Assembly (NCBI RefSeq): GCF_004803715.2
Contig: NZ_CP039383.2
Coordinates: 2,666,001-2,730,000, forward strand
DNA from: Luteimonas yindakuii
GTDB taxonomy: Bacteria > Pseudomonadota > Gammaproteobacteria > Xanthomonadales > Xanthomonadaceae
Length of the DNA: 64,000 bases
Reading direction: 5' to 3'
Positions 5,341-14,496 of this stretch are shown in pieces. Made by a program: the position numbers and the translations under genes. The stretch's first letter is position 1, and each line of letters opens with the position of its first letter. The notes under the pieces are model-generated. The model was given only the letters and a program-made list of their open reading frames with translations, was not told where the DNA came from and ran no database searches.

Positions 5341-6183
5341 TCATCCGCACTTCGAGTAGCCACAGTTCAGACACGTCGCACAGCCGTCCATGATCACCAC
5401 GGCCTTGGTGCTGCACTTGTGGCACATGGTGGCCGTGGGCGGGAAGCTGGCGCCGTCGCCGGTTACGGCGATGTCTTCGGGGTGGTCGCTGGAACCAAAA
5501 GCGCCCTCATCCGCCCTGCGGGCACCTTCTCCCGCTGGGGCGGGAGAAGGGTTCAACGCGGCGGGTGCGGTGGGGCTTACGTCAGCGTTTTTTTTTGAGC
5601 GGTCTTCGTACTGCTTGCGCTTCTCGGCGATCAGCGCGCGGGCGGCGTCGCTTATTTCGGGGTCGTGGATCATCCCGATCGACTTCAGGTGTTCCTCGAC
5701 GATCGAGCCGAGTTCGGCCACCAGCGACGGCATGTAGACGCCGCCGGCCTTGAAGTAGCCGCCGCGGGGGTCGAACACGGCCTTCATCTCTTCCACCAGG
5801 AAGGTCACGTCGCCGCCCTTGCGGAACACCGCGCTCATGATGCGGGTGAGCGCGACGATCCACTGGAAGTGCTCCATCGACTTCGAGTTGACGAAGATCT
5901 CGAACGGGCGGCGCTGCTCGTGCTCGGTGCCGGCGTTGAGCACGATGTCGTTGAGGGTCACGTACATGGCGTGCTCGACCAGCGGCGACTTGATCTTGTA
6001 GGTGCTGCCGATCAGCACGTCGGGGCGCTCGATGCGCTCGTGCATCTGGATCACGTCGGCGCTGGGGCGCTCGCTGCTGTCGGCGGTGGCGCTGGCCTGC
6101 GCGGCGGCGGCCGCTTCCTTCGCCTTGTCCTCGGGAAGGACGACGGCGTAACCCTTGATTTTCTTTTCGATCCTGACGGCCAT
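5341..6183 (-). CDS. Ribonucleotide reductase C-terminal (TSCPD, redox-tail) protein NrdJb
   Basis: A 280-residue protein equivalent to the separate C-terminal part of class II ribonucleotide reductase. The N-terminal MAVRIEKKIKGYAVV begins the gene; residues about 50-175 form the TSCPD domain (HAMYVTLNDIVLNAG, FEIFVNSKSMEHFQW, VFRKGGDVTFLVEEM). The C-terminus has two Cys pairs (MCHKCSTKA and CATCLNCGYSKCG) resembling the zinc-binding, redox-active tail that re-reduces the NrdJ active site. It lies two genes downstream of the catalytic part on the same strand. A Pro/Gly/Ala-rich stretch (about residues 210-230) is encoded by a REP-like repeat in frame, apparently a tolerated linker. Confidence 0.88.
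   Translation of the reverse strand: MAVRIEKKIKGYAVVLPEDKAKEAAAAAQASATADSSERPSADVIQMHERIERPDVLIGSTYKIKSPLVEHAMYVTLNDIVLNAGTEHEQRRPFEIFVNSKSMEHFQWIVALTRIMSAVFRKGGDVTFLVEEMKAVFDPRGGYFKAGGVYMPSLVAELGSIVEEHLKSIGMIHDPEISDAARALIAEKRKQYEDRSKKNADVSPTAPAALNPSPAPAGEGARRADEGAFGSSDHPEDIAVTGDGASFPPTATMCHKCSTKAVVIMDGCATCLNCGYSKCG
5501..5553. repeat. REP-like element inside the NrdJb coding sequence
   Basis: The plus strand reads GCGCCCTCATCCGCCCTGCG followed by GGCACCTTCTCCCG and its mirror CGGGAGAAGGG. The same words (CCTCATCCG, TGCGGGGCACC, TTCTCCC...GGGAGAAGGG) occur at 23.05 kb and 59.18 kb between genes. Here the element is in frame within the linker of a conserved gene. Confidence 0.75.
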
Positions 6184-6222
6184 GGTTGTTCCCGTATTGC
6201 GGTGTTCTGGATTGGATGGAGG

Positions 6223-6269
6223 CCCTCGCCCTTGCCCCTCTCCGCACGCGCGGGAGGGGCGAGGCGAGG
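6223..6269. repeat. REP-like palindrome between the H1-like gene and nrdJb
   Basis: CCCTCGCC...GCCCCTC and GAGGGGCGAGGCGAGG pair into a long GC-rich hairpin. It ends three bases before the stop codon of the gene at 6273 and could attenuate or terminate transcription into the NrdJb gene. Confidence 0.55.
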
Positions 6270-6272
6270 ACG

Positions 6273-6917
6273 CTAGCGGGGCGCCTTGCGGGCGGCCTTC
6301 TTCGCGCTCTTCTTTGCAGGCGCGGTGCGCACTGCGGTTTTCTTCGCCACCACCCGCGTGGCGGCCTTCTTCGCGACCTTGCCGGTGGCGGCCTTGCGGG
6401 TCGCCACCTTCTTCGTTGCAGCCTTCTTCGCCGCCACCTTCTTCGTGGCGACCCTGCCGGTGGTCTTCGCCACCGCCTTGCCGGTGGCGCGGCCGACCAC
6501 GCGGCCTTCGGCCTGCCTGGCGGCAGCGGCCGCGGCGTTGCGGGCCACCAGCTTCTTTGCCGCCACTTCGGCGGTCAGCGGCCGCGCGGCGGCACGCTTC
6601 GCGGCGCTACCGGCGCCGCTGGCAACGGCCTTCTTCGCCGGGGTGGCGGACTTCACGGTGGCGCCACCCTTGCGCGCGACGCGGGCGCGCCTGATGCCCT
6701 CGGCCTCGTCCGCCGCGTTGTCCTTGGCGGCGAGTTTCTGCCTGGCCGATGCGACCTTGCGGCCCACCTTGCTGCCGACCTTCTTCGCGGTGTCCTTGAC
6801 GCGCTTGACCGCCTGCCGCGCGGTGGTGACCACGCTGCTGCCGACATCCTGGGCCTTGTCGGCCACGGTCTCGGCGGCATCGAGGATCGTCGCGGTCACT
6901 CCATTTCCATTGCTCAT
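6273..6917 (-). CDS. Histone H1-like Lys/Ala-rich DNA-binding protein
   Basis: A 214-residue, very basic, low-complexity protein. The first 60 residues are mixed and probably helical (DAAETVADKAQDVGSSVVTT); the rest is made of AAKK, VAKK and TKKVA units ending KKSAKKAARKAPR. This is the composition of bacterial H1-like proteins (Hc1/Hc2, AlgP type), which bind DNA or polyanions. It lies between the two parts of the ribonucleotide reductase on the same strand (about 105 bp after the catalytic part), so it may be co-transcribed. Repetitive sequence makes family assignment approximate. Confidence 0.78.
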   Translation of the reverse strand: MSNGNGVTATILDAAETVADKAQDVGSSVVTTARQAVKRVKDTAKKVGSKVGRKVASARQKLAAKDNAADEAEGIRRARVARKGGATVKSATPAKKAVASGAGSAAKRAAARPLTAEVAAKKLVARNAAAAAARQAEGRVVGRATGKAVAKTTGRVATKKVAAKKAATKKVATRKAATGKVAKKAATRVVAKKTAVRTAPAKKSAKKAARKAPR

Positions 6918-7023
6918 CGGGGTTTCCTCGTCTGTTGCGCGGACGGTGCCGGCGCGGCGGATTACGGGATTGCCTTCACGTGCTGTCGTGCGGAGCGACC
7001 GGCGCGGCGGACCGCGCCATCAA

Positions 7024-9175
7024 TCAGAACTTTCCGTAATAGCCTTCCTTGAGTGCGTCGAACAGGTTGGCGGCGGTGTGGGTCTCGCCGTCGTATTCGA
7101 TCTGCTCGTTGCCCTTCACCTCCACCACGGAACCGTCCTCGAGCTCGAAGCGGTAGGTGGTGTTCTCCAGGTCCTTTTCCTTCACCAGCACGCCCTGGAA
7201 GGCGGCCGGGTTGAAGCGGAACGTGGTGCAGCCCTTGAGGCCCTGCTGGTAGGCATAGGTGTAGATGTCCTTGAAGTCCTCGTACGGGTAATCCGTGGGG
7301 ACGTTCGCGGTCTTGGAGATCGAGCTGTCCACCCACTTCTGCGCGGCGGCCTGCACGTCCACGTGTTCCTTGGGCGAGATGTCGTCGGCGGAGATGAAGT
7401 AGTCGGGCAATTGCGCTTCAGCGTTCTCCGCGAACGGCATCGCATTCGGATTCACCAGCTCGCGGTAGGCCAGCAACTCGAAGGAGAACACGTCCACCTT
7501 CTCCTTCGACTTCTTGCCCTCGCGGATCACGTTGCGGCTGTAGTGGTGCGCGAACGACGGCTCGATGCCATTGGAGGCGTTGTTGGCGAGGCTCAAGCTG
7601 ATGGTGCCGGTGGGGGCGATCGAGCTGTGGTGGGTGAAGCGCGCACCGGTCTCGGCCAGCTGCTCGACGAGCTCCGGCGCAACCGTGGCCACCTGCTGCA
7701 TGTAGCGGCTGTAGCGCGCGTGCAGCACCTTGCCTTCGATCTCCTGGCCGATCTTCCAGCCGTCGGCCGCCATCTCCGGACGCTTGCGCAGCATTTCCTT
7801 CGTAATGGTGAAGCGCTCTTCCATGATCGGCGCCGGGCCCTTTTCCTGCGCCAGCGTCAGGCCGGTTTCCCAGCCGGCGATCGCCATGTCGCGGGCGATG
7901 CGCTCGGTGAACTCGCAGCTTTCCTTGGAGCCGTACTTCATCTGCAGCATGGTCACCGTGCTGCCGAGGCCGAGGAAGCCCATGCCGTGGCGGCGCTTGC
8001 GCATGATCTCGTTGCGCTGCTCTTCCAGCGGCAGGCCGTTGACCTCGACCACGTTGTCGAGCATGCGGGTGAACACGCGCACGACTTCCTTGTATTCCTC
8101 CCAGTCGAAGCGCGCCTGGTCGGTGAACGGATCGCGCACGAACTTGGTGAGGTTGATCGAGCCCAGCAGGCAGGCGCCGTACGGCGGCAACGGCTGCTCG
8201 CCACAGGGATTGGTGGCGCGGATGTTCTCGCACCACCAGTTGTTGTTCATCTCGTTGACCTTGTCGATCAGGATGAAGCCCGGCTCGGCGTAGTCGTACG
8301 TCGAGACCATGATCATGTCCCACAGGTGGCGGGCACGGACCTTGCCGTACACCTTGCAGGCGACCAGGCCGTCGTCGCGCACGACGTAGCCTTCGGTCTG
8401 CGGCCACTCGCGCCAGATCACCTGGTCGGCGTTGGCGAGGTCGACCTCGTGCTCTTCCTTCAGCGACAGCGGGAACACCAGCGGCCAGTCGGCATCGGTG
8501 TCCACCGCCTGCATGAAGCCGTCGGTGACCAGCAGCGAGAGGTTGAACTGGCGCAGGCGGCCGTCCTCGCGCTTGGCGCGGATGAAGTCGCGCACGTCGG
8601 GATGGCTGACATCGAAGGTGCCCATCTGCGCGCCGCGACGACCACCGGCCGAGGACACGGTGAAGCACATCTTGTCGTAGATATCCATGAAGGACATCGG
8701 GCCCGAGGTGTAGGCACCGGCGCCGGCGACGAACGCGCCGCGCGGGCGCAGGGTCGAGAACTCGTAGCCGATGCCGCAGCCGGCCTTGAGCGTCAGCCCG
8801 GCCTCGTGGACCTTCTGCAGGATGCCGTCCATCGAATCGCCGATGGTGCCGGACACGGTGCAGTTGATCGTGCTGGTCGCGGGCTTGTGGTCGAGCGCGC
8901 CGGCGTTGGAGGTGATGCGGCCGGCCGGGATCGCCCCGCGGCGCAGCGCCCACAGGAAACGCTCGTTCCAGTACTTGCGCTTCTCCGCGTTCGGCTCGGC
9001 ATCGGCCAGGGGCGCGGGCGACGCGCTGGTAGGTGCCGTCGATGTCGGCATCGACCGGCTCGCCCTGCTTGGTCTTGAGGCGGTACTTCTTGTCCCAGAT
9101 GTCCGCCGACGCGGGCTGCATCGGGATCTCCATGGCCGTGTCGTTCCTGACCGCCTCGAGGCGCACCGTACTCAT
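7024..9175 (-). pseudogene. nrdJ: Adenosylcobalamin-dependent ribonucleotide reductase, catalytic part (frameshift as sequenced)
   Basis: Class II reductase that converts ribonucleotides to deoxyribonucleotides with a cobalamin-derived thiyl radical. The start is ATG 9175 (MSTVRLEAVRNDTAMEIPMQ, then DIWDKKYRLKTKQG). The frame breaks after TYQRVARA and resumes one base later with LADAEPNAEK and RFLWALRRGAIPAGR; dropping one base of the four-base run 9009-9012 joins them exactly, giving about 716 residues. Conserved features follow: INCTVSGTI (first redox Cys), TNPCGEQPLPPYGA (Asn, radical Cys and Glu, about residue 317), and SIAPTGTISL. The redox tail is on the separate gene at 5341-6183. Because the rest is perfectly conserved, a sequencing error is as likely as a true defect. 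Confidence 0.9.
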
Positions 9176-9692
9176 GCCTGACCTGTCTCCTGTGGTGGCC
9201 GACGGAGTGTTTCCGCCGTCGTGTTTTTTCATGATGGGGTGTCCAGCGCCGGCGCAAGGGCGCGCCGACGGCCGGACCGCGCTGCGTGGTCACGCATCGC
9301 GATCGTGTCTGTGGTTTCCGCGTGGCCGAGGGCCGATTACCTGCACTTCCGCCTCCCCGTCAGGCGTTGCATGCCGACCTTGCCGATCCACCAGCACTTG
9401 GGATGAGGACTTCACCCGGACCCCAAGATGTAGTGGACAACGCGGCCCAAGCTACGCGTGGCCGGGAGTGAAGTCAACGCCTTGACGGGGTCTCCGACGT
9501 GCGGTTTGCGGGGTCCGGAAACGCCCGGATCAAGGGCATCCCCGGCCGGTTGCGGAGCGGCCTGAACAGGCCTCGGGCGCATGCTGGCGCGGTGCGTGGC
9601 GGCATCGGTTTCCGGATCGCAGCGACACGGGCGTGGCAGCCGCGGATGGCCTTCCACGGCCGCAGCCGGGTGCATTCCGCGTACAGCCCGGC
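9176..9692. other. Intergenic region between nrdJ and the TonB receptor
   Basis: These 517 bp separate divergently transcribed nrdJ and the receptor gene. They hold a NrdR-box-like site at 9421-9436. No cobalamin riboswitch, RNA gene or credible protein gene is seen; short open frames on both strands lack ribosome sites and coding character. Confidence 0.5.
9421..9436 (-). promoter_or_regulatory. Putative NrdR box upstream of nrdJ
   Basis: The minus strand reads CCACTACATCTTGGGG, which fits most positions of the known NrdR box (roughly ACACTATATATTGTGT) and is a partial palindrome. It lies about 245 bp before the nrdJ start. A second box at the usual 15-31 bp spacing is not evident, so the call is tentative. 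Confidence 0.35.
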
Positions 9693-11870
9693 ATGCGCCG
9701 CGGAACCCTCGCCTGCGTGCTTGTCGCCTGGCCCGTGGCCGCCGCCCACGCGGCCCCGCCGATCCCGCCCGCCGCCGCGGATCGCGCCATCGCCCCCACC
9801 GCGGTCCAGCTCGATCGGGTGCTGGTGACCGCGCGCCGGCGGCCGGAACCGCTGCACGACGTGCCGCAGGCGATCACCGCGATCAGCGGCGACGAACTGG
9901 AATCGCGCGGCGCGACCGACATCGCCGCGCTGGACATGGTCACCCCCAACCTGACCATCCATCCCGCGCGCGCCTTCAACGGCAGCGTCACCGCGCACAT
10001 CCGCGGCATCGGCCAGTTCGACCCGATCTGGGGCGCGGAACCCGGCGTGGGCATCTACATCGACGACGTGCACCTGGCGCGCCCGCAGGGCGCCCTGCTC
10101 GACGTGCTGGATGTGGAGCGCGTGGAGGTGCTGCGCGGTCCTCAGGGCACGTTGTACGGGCGCAACACCATCGGCGGCGCGATCAGGCTGGTCACCCGCG
10201 AGCCCTCGCCGGCATTCGGTGGAAAGGTCATGCTGACCGCCGGCGATCACGGACGCCGCGACGGCAGGCTGGCACTGGACCTGCCACTGGCCGACACCGT
10301 CCGCACGCGCATCGCGCTGGCCGGCTACGACCGCGACGGCTACGGCCGCAACCTGTTCAACGGCGCCGAAACCAGCGCGCGCGATGCCGCGGTCGCCCGC
10401 GGGAGCGCGCTGTGGACGCCGCGCGACGACGTCGAGGTGCGCCTGTCCTGGGACCGCTACCGCGACCGCTCCGGCGCACCGGGCGGGCGCCGGCTGGCGG
10501 TGCCGCCGCCGCGCGTCGACCCTGACCAGATCCCGCTCGATCCCGGGCGCCACGACGTGCGCAGCGGCGCGCCGGAGCGCCTCGACCTGGACAGCGAGGG
10601 TGCCTCGCTGGCGATCGACTGGGCCCTGCACGCGCAGTGGCGACTGCGCTCGATCAGCGCGTGGCGTCACGGCGATTCCCGCGCGGTGCTGGATATGGAC
10701 AGCCTGCCGCGCACCATCTTCACCCTGCGCCGCGACTTCGACGAGCGACAGCGCTCGCAGGAATTCCAGCTGCACGGCGGTGGTGCGGACTGGCACCTGG
10801 TCGCCGGCCTGCACCTGTTCGATGGCACCGAGGCCGGCAGCGGGCGCACCGTGTTCCAGCCCGGGGTTTTCTACGGCGCACGCGGCTCGATCCGCACGCG
10901 CAGCGCGGCCGTCTACGCAAGCATCGTCCGCGACCTGGCGCCGGCCTGGCAGCTCGATGCCGGCCTGCGCCATACCGTGGAGCGCAAGACCGCCACCGCC
11001 TACAACGGCTACTACCCCGACGACCAGGCAACGGTGCCGTTCCAGCTGTCGGCCGACTTCACCGACCGCGCGACGTTCAACGCCCCGACGCCCCGGCTGG
11101 CGTTGTCGTGGCGTGCCAGCGAGCGCACCACGCTGTATGCGCAGGCCAGCCGCGGCTTCAAGGCCGGCAGCTACAACGTGCGCGCCGAAGCCACCAGGTT
11201 TCCCGGGTCGGTCCGGCCGATCGACGCCGAGACCGTCAACGCCTACGAAGCGGGTATCAAGGCGGCATGGCTGGACGGCCGACTGGACATGGGCGCGGTG
11301 CTGTTCCACAACGACTACCGCGACATCCAGCTGGCGGTGCTGATCCCGGTCGGCGAGTCGAGCTTCCCCGACTACCGCAACGCCGGCCGCGGCACCACCC
11401 GCGGCGCGGAGTTCGAGTGGCAGGCACGGATCCATCCGTGGCTGCGCTGGAGCGGCCACCTGGGCTACCTCCACGCGCGCTACGACGAATACATCGACGG
11501 CGGCACCGACGTGGCCGACGGCCGCCACTTCCCCAACGCGCCGCGGTGGACCGCCGGCACGTCGCTGGTCGCCAACGTTCCGCTGCGCAACGCCGGCTGG
11601 CTGCTCGGGCGCATCGACGGCCGCTACCAGAGCGAGACCCGGCCGACCACCGACCTCGACCCACGGCTGCGCCAGGGGGGCTATGCGCTGTGGAACGCCT
11701 CGCTGGCCTGGACCTCGCCGCAGCAGCGCTGGGAGCTGGCGCTGCGCGTGGACAACCTCGCCGACACCGGCTACCGCACCACCGGCTTCGCCTATCCGAA
11801 CGGCGTGGTCATCGGCTATTACGGTCCGCCGCGGACCTGTTCGATGACGCTGGCGTATTCGTTCCAGTGA
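9693..11870 (+). CDS. TonB-dependent outer-membrane receptor
   Basis: A 725-residue receptor. ATG 9693 begins a signal peptide (MRRGTLACVLVAWPVAAAHA); starting upstream would add 20 non-signal residues. A TonB-box-like segment (DRVLVTARRRPEPLHDVPQA) precedes the plug, which has IRGIGQFDPIWGAEPGVGIY and VEVLRGPQGTLYGRNTIGGA, the family hallmark. The barrel contains ASRGFKAGSYNVRA and ends SMTLAYSFQ. The plug and barrel words are closest to iron-complex receptors of the type also used for other small ligands; the ligand is unknown. It is convergent with a membrane-bound regulator nine bases away, so no operon is implied. Confidence 0.9.
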   Translation: MRRGTLACVLVAWPVAAAHAAPPIPPAAADRAIAPTAVQLDRVLVTARRRPEPLHDVPQAITAISGDELESRGATDIAALDMVTPNLTIHPARAFNGSVTAHIRGIGQFDPIWGAEPGVGIYIDDVHLARPQGALLDVLDVERVEVLRGPQGTLYGRNTIGGAIRLVTREPSPAFGGKVMLTAGDHGRRDGRLALDLPLADTVRTRIALAGYDRDGYGRNLFNGAETSARDAAVARGSALWTPRDDVEVRLSWDRYRDRSGAPGGRRLAVPPPRVDPDQIPLDPGRHDVRSGAPERLDLDSEGASLAIDWALHAQWRLRSISAWRHGDSRAVLDMDSLPRTIFTLRRDFDERQRSQEFQLHGGGADWHLVAGLHLFDGTEAGSGRTVFQPGVFYGARGSIRTRSAAVYASIVRDLAPAWQLDAGLRHTVERKTATAYNGYYPDDQATVPFQLSADFTDRATFNAPTPRLALSWRASERTTLYAQASRGFKAGSYNVRAEATRFPGSVRPIDAETVNAYEAGIKAAWLDGRLDMGAVLFHNDYRDIQLAVLIPVGESSFPDYRNAGRGTTRGAEFEWQARIHPWLRWSGHLGYLHARYDEYIDGGTDVADGRHFPNAPRWTAGTSLVANVPLRNAGWLLGRIDGRYQSETRPTTDLDPRLRQGGYALWNASLAWTSPQQRWELALRVDNLADTGYRTTGFAYPNGVVIGYYGPPRTCSMTLAYSFQ

Positions 11871-11879
11871 GCGGGCGTT

Positions 11880-13793
11880 CTACGGTGCGTCGGCGCTGGA
11901 CCCGGGAACGCCGCTGTCGGTAAAGCCCATCCGCTGCACCAGCGCCCGGTAGCGCGGCTCCTCCCGCAGATTGCGCCAGCGCGCCGGCTCGTCGGCCTTG
12001 AGGAACACCATCCGCACGTCGCGTTCGCGCCAGGCGCGCTCGAGCAGGTCGAGCGCGGTGGCGGTATCGCCGAGCGCGTTGTGCAGCGTGGCCAGCGTCG
12101 AGGCTGGCCAGTAGCCCTCGCGGTCGCGCGCTTCCATCGTGCGCAGGATGCGCAGCGCCAGCTCGCGGTCGCCGGCGCGTGCCGCGACCATGCCGCGGGT
12201 CACCAGTGCGTGGCTGCAGTCACCGCACAGCTTGCGTGCGCGTTCGAGATCGGCGATCCCGCGCGCAGGATCGCCCGCGGCGGCACGGCTGGCGCCACGC
12301 ATCAGTAGCGCCAGCCAGTAGTCCGGGTCGAGTTCCAGCGCGCGGTCCATATAGGCCGCGGCTTCGCCCGGCGGCGCCACGAACCAGCCGCCGATCGCAT
12401 GGATGACCGGTGACAGCGGATCCAGCGCCATCGCCTCGCGCGCCAGCACGGCCGCCTCGTCGGCGCGGCCGGTATTGCTGAGCAGATGGGCCAGGCCGAA
12501 ATGCGCGTCGGCCAGGCCGGGGTTGAGCTCGATCGCGCGCCGGAACGCCGCTTCCGCCGCGGCCCAGTCCCAGTCGTACCAGAACGCGATCCATGCGCGT
12601 GCCAGGTGCGCTTCCGGCAGGCGCGGATCCAGCGCCAGCGCGCGCTCGGCCAGCGCCCGTGCGCGCGGAAACACCTGCGCCGGGTCGACATCGGCGGTCG
12701 CCACCAGCGTGCGCCAGGCCTGCGACATGCCGGCATACGCGCGTGCGCAGCCGGGATCGCGCTCGAGCACGCGGCCGAACTCCTCCAGCGCCTGCCTCGC
12801 ACGCAGCGCCGACGGCCGGCTGAGGCGGTACTGGCCGGCGATGTAGTGGCGATAGGCCTCGACGTCGTCGCCGTCGCAGGGGCTGCGGTGCGCGGGCGCG
12901 GCAACGCTGACCTCGAGCGCGTCGGCCAGCGCGTCGGCGATGCGGTCCTGCAGCACGAAGACGCGGCCGCTGCGCGCATCGAAGCTGCCCGACCAGCGCG
13001 TGCTGCCATCGGCCGCCAGCAGCCGCGCATTGACCTTGACCGCGTCGCCACGACGCTGGGCGGTGCCCTCGACCACGTAGTCCACGCCAAGCTGGCGCGC
13101 GGCCTCGAGCGGATCCTGCGCCACGCCGGCAAAGCGCTGGCTCGACGACAGCGGCCGCACGCGCAATCCCGGCGAACCGCTGAAGCGGGTGATCAGGGTG
13201 TCGGCCATGCCGAGTTCCAGCAGCTCGTCGCGTGTCTCGACGGGCAGCGAGCGGAATGGCAGCACGGCGAGGCTCAGCGGCGGCGCGGACGCGCTTGCAG
13301 CTGCAACGGACGACTCGGCGGTTGGCTGCCGTTCGGTCCACCACCAGGCCAGCGCGGTCACCGCCATCAGCAGTGGAATGCCGGCAAGCAGCAGCGGCCG
13401 CCATCGGGCCGCGGCCACCGGTGCGACTGCGTGAGCGGGCGGGGTTTCGCCTTCCGCGCCGACCTCGACGTCGGCGACGAAGCGGTAGCCGCGCCCGGGC
13501 ACGGTGACGATATAGCGGTGGTCCTGGCCATCGGTGCCGAACGCGCGGCGCAGCGCGCCGATGGCCTGGGCGAGGTTGTTCTCCTCCACCACGCGCCCGG
13601 CCCAGACCGTGGACAGCAGCTCGTCGCGGCCGACCACGCGCCCGCGGTGTTCGACCAGCACCACCAGCACGTCGAAGGCCTTGGCGGTCAGCACCACGGC
13701 GGCGCCATCGCGCTGCAGCTCACGGGTCTGCGTATCGAGCCGGAACGGCCCGAACCGGTAATGGCGCGCGTGGGCGTCCTGCGTCGGCGTCAT
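11880..13793 (-). CDS. CadC-like winged-helix transcriptional regulator with TPR domain
   Basis: A 637-residue one-component regulator. Residues about 8-108 are an OmpR-type winged helix ([52 protein letters not shown]). One membrane helix follows at about 131-151 ([20 protein letters not shown]). The periplasmic part starts with a FlgO/adenylate-cyclase-associated type domain ([20 protein letters not shown]) and continues with TPR units ([37 protein letters not shown]). Such proteins sense the periplasm and bind promoter DNA from the membrane. It is divergent from the secreted protein at 13909, a probable target. Confidence 0.88.
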   Translation of the reverse strand: MTPTQDAHARHYRFGPFRLDTQTRELQRDGAAVVLTAKAFDVLVVLVEHRGRVVGRDELLSTVWAGRVVEENNLAQAIGALRRAFGTDGQDHRYIVTVPGRGYRFVADVEVGAEGETPPAHAVAPVAAARWRPLLLAGIPLLMAVTALAWWWTERQPTAESSVAAASASAPPLSLAVLPFRSLPVETRDELLELGMADTLITRFSGSPGLRVRPLSSSQRFAGVAQDPLEAARQLGVDYVVEGTAQRRGDAVKVNARLLAADGSTRWSGSFDARSGRVFVLQDRIADALADALEVSVAAPAHRSPCDGDDVEAYRHYIAGQYRLSRPSALRARQALEEFGRVLERDPGCARAYAGMSQAWRTLVATADVDPAQVFPRARALAERALALDPRLPEAHLARAWIAFWYDWDWAAAEAAFRRAIELNPGLADAHFGLAHLLSNTGRADEAAVLAREAMALDPLSPVIHAIGGWFVAPPGEAAAYMDRALELDPDYWLALLMRGASRAAAGDPARGIADLERARKLCGDCSHALVTRGMVAARAGDRELALRILRTMEARDREGYWPASTLATLHNALGDTATALDLLERAWRERDVRMVFLKADEPARWRNLREEPRYRALVQRMGFTDSGVPGSSADAP

Positions 13794-13808
13794 CGGGGGA
13801 GCTGATTC

Positions 13809-13826
13809 AACAGGTTTCAGCCTGTT
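13809..13826. promoter_or_regulatory. Inverted repeat between the regulator and the divergent secreted-protein gene
   Basis: AACAGG TTTCAG CCTGTT has perfect 6-bp arms, with TTTCAG repeated again directly at 13825-13830. It lies 16 bp before the regulator start and could be its autoregulatory operator or part of the promoter. Confidence 0.4.
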
Positions 13827-13908
13827 TCAGCGGATTCTGCAAGCGTGAACGGCCATCGCGGGCGTTGCATGGCGGCCGGGCAATCCGCCCGCCTGCAAGG
13901 AGTCCGCC

Positions 13909-14418
13909 ATGAACCGCCTTCCCGTCCTGACGCTGGCCCTGGGCCTGATCGCCGCCAGCGCACCCGCCCCGGCCAGCGACGCACTGCTGAACCTGCCGGC
14001 CAACCGCCTCACCGGCCTGTGGACCACCGACATCTATGTCAGCCCGGCCGCCTGCACCCCCGGCGGGCCGAAGCCGCCACTGGTCGGGCACAACACGATG
14101 GTGTTCAACCTCGGCGGCACTCTGGTCGAGAACCCCGAGGTCAGCCCGGCCGGCATCCCCGGCGCGCCGCAGCTGCGCACGTTCGGGCTCGGCAAATGGT
14201 CGTACGACATGCGCACCCGCCAGTACCGCGCGCAGGTCCGCTTCGACTGGTACGCCAGCGCCACCGGTGCCTACATGGGCTACCAGGTGATCGAGCGGAC
14301 GATCCTGCTGAGCAACGACCGCAACACCGCCTACGGCCCGGTGACCGCCACCCGCCACGCCGCCGACGGCAGCGTGATCGCCCGCCTGTGTGGCGAGGGG
14401 ATCTCGACCCGGCTGTAG
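13909..14418 (+). CDS. Secreted protein of unknown function
   Basis: A 169-residue protein starting at ATG 13909, preceded by AAGGAG. The signal peptide is MNRLPVLTLALGLIAASAPA with PAS-D as a likely cut. The mature part (LTGLWTTDIYVSPAACTPGG, NTMVFNLGGTLVENPEV, YRAQVRFDWYASATGAYMGY, CGEGISTRL) looks like a small beta-barrel resembling secreted stress or lipocalin-like proteins, with two Cys residues that could form a disulfide. It is transcribed away from the CadC-like regulator and ahead of the autotransporter-like gene. No firm family match. Confidence 0.78.
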   Translation: MNRLPVLTLALGLIAASAPAPASDALLNLPANRLTGLWTTDIYVSPAACTPGGPKPPLVGHNTMVFNLGGTLVENPEVSPAGIPGAPQLRTFGLGKWSYDMRTRQYRAQVRFDWYASATGAYMGYQVIERTILLSNDRNTAYGPVTATRHAADGSVIARLCGEGISTRL

Positions 14419-14496
14419 CACGCCGCTGCCACCACCTCGCGCCACGGGCGCGGCCACCCCGACGCCCGCTGGCGCAGTCCATTCGAGGACGCCGCC

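Noticed and set aside
7418..9232. A 604-codon minus-strand frame from ATG 9232
   Set aside because: Its first part is the true NrdJ N-terminus, but after the shift it is a shadow of nrdJ. The start at 9175 (MSTVRLE) is preferred as the conserved NrdJ start.
9176..9692. A second cobalamin riboswitch upstream of nrdJ
   Set aside because: None of the B12 box, GCCACTG or GCCCCCGCAAC elements occur on the minus strand here.
9474..11528. A 684-codon minus-strand frame opposite the first TonB receptor
   Set aside because: It is antisense to a receptor with full family motifs; its translation has shadow composition (Gly/Ala/Arg/Val/His-rich) and no domain. The same holds for 18943-20577 minus and 45670-48714 plus.
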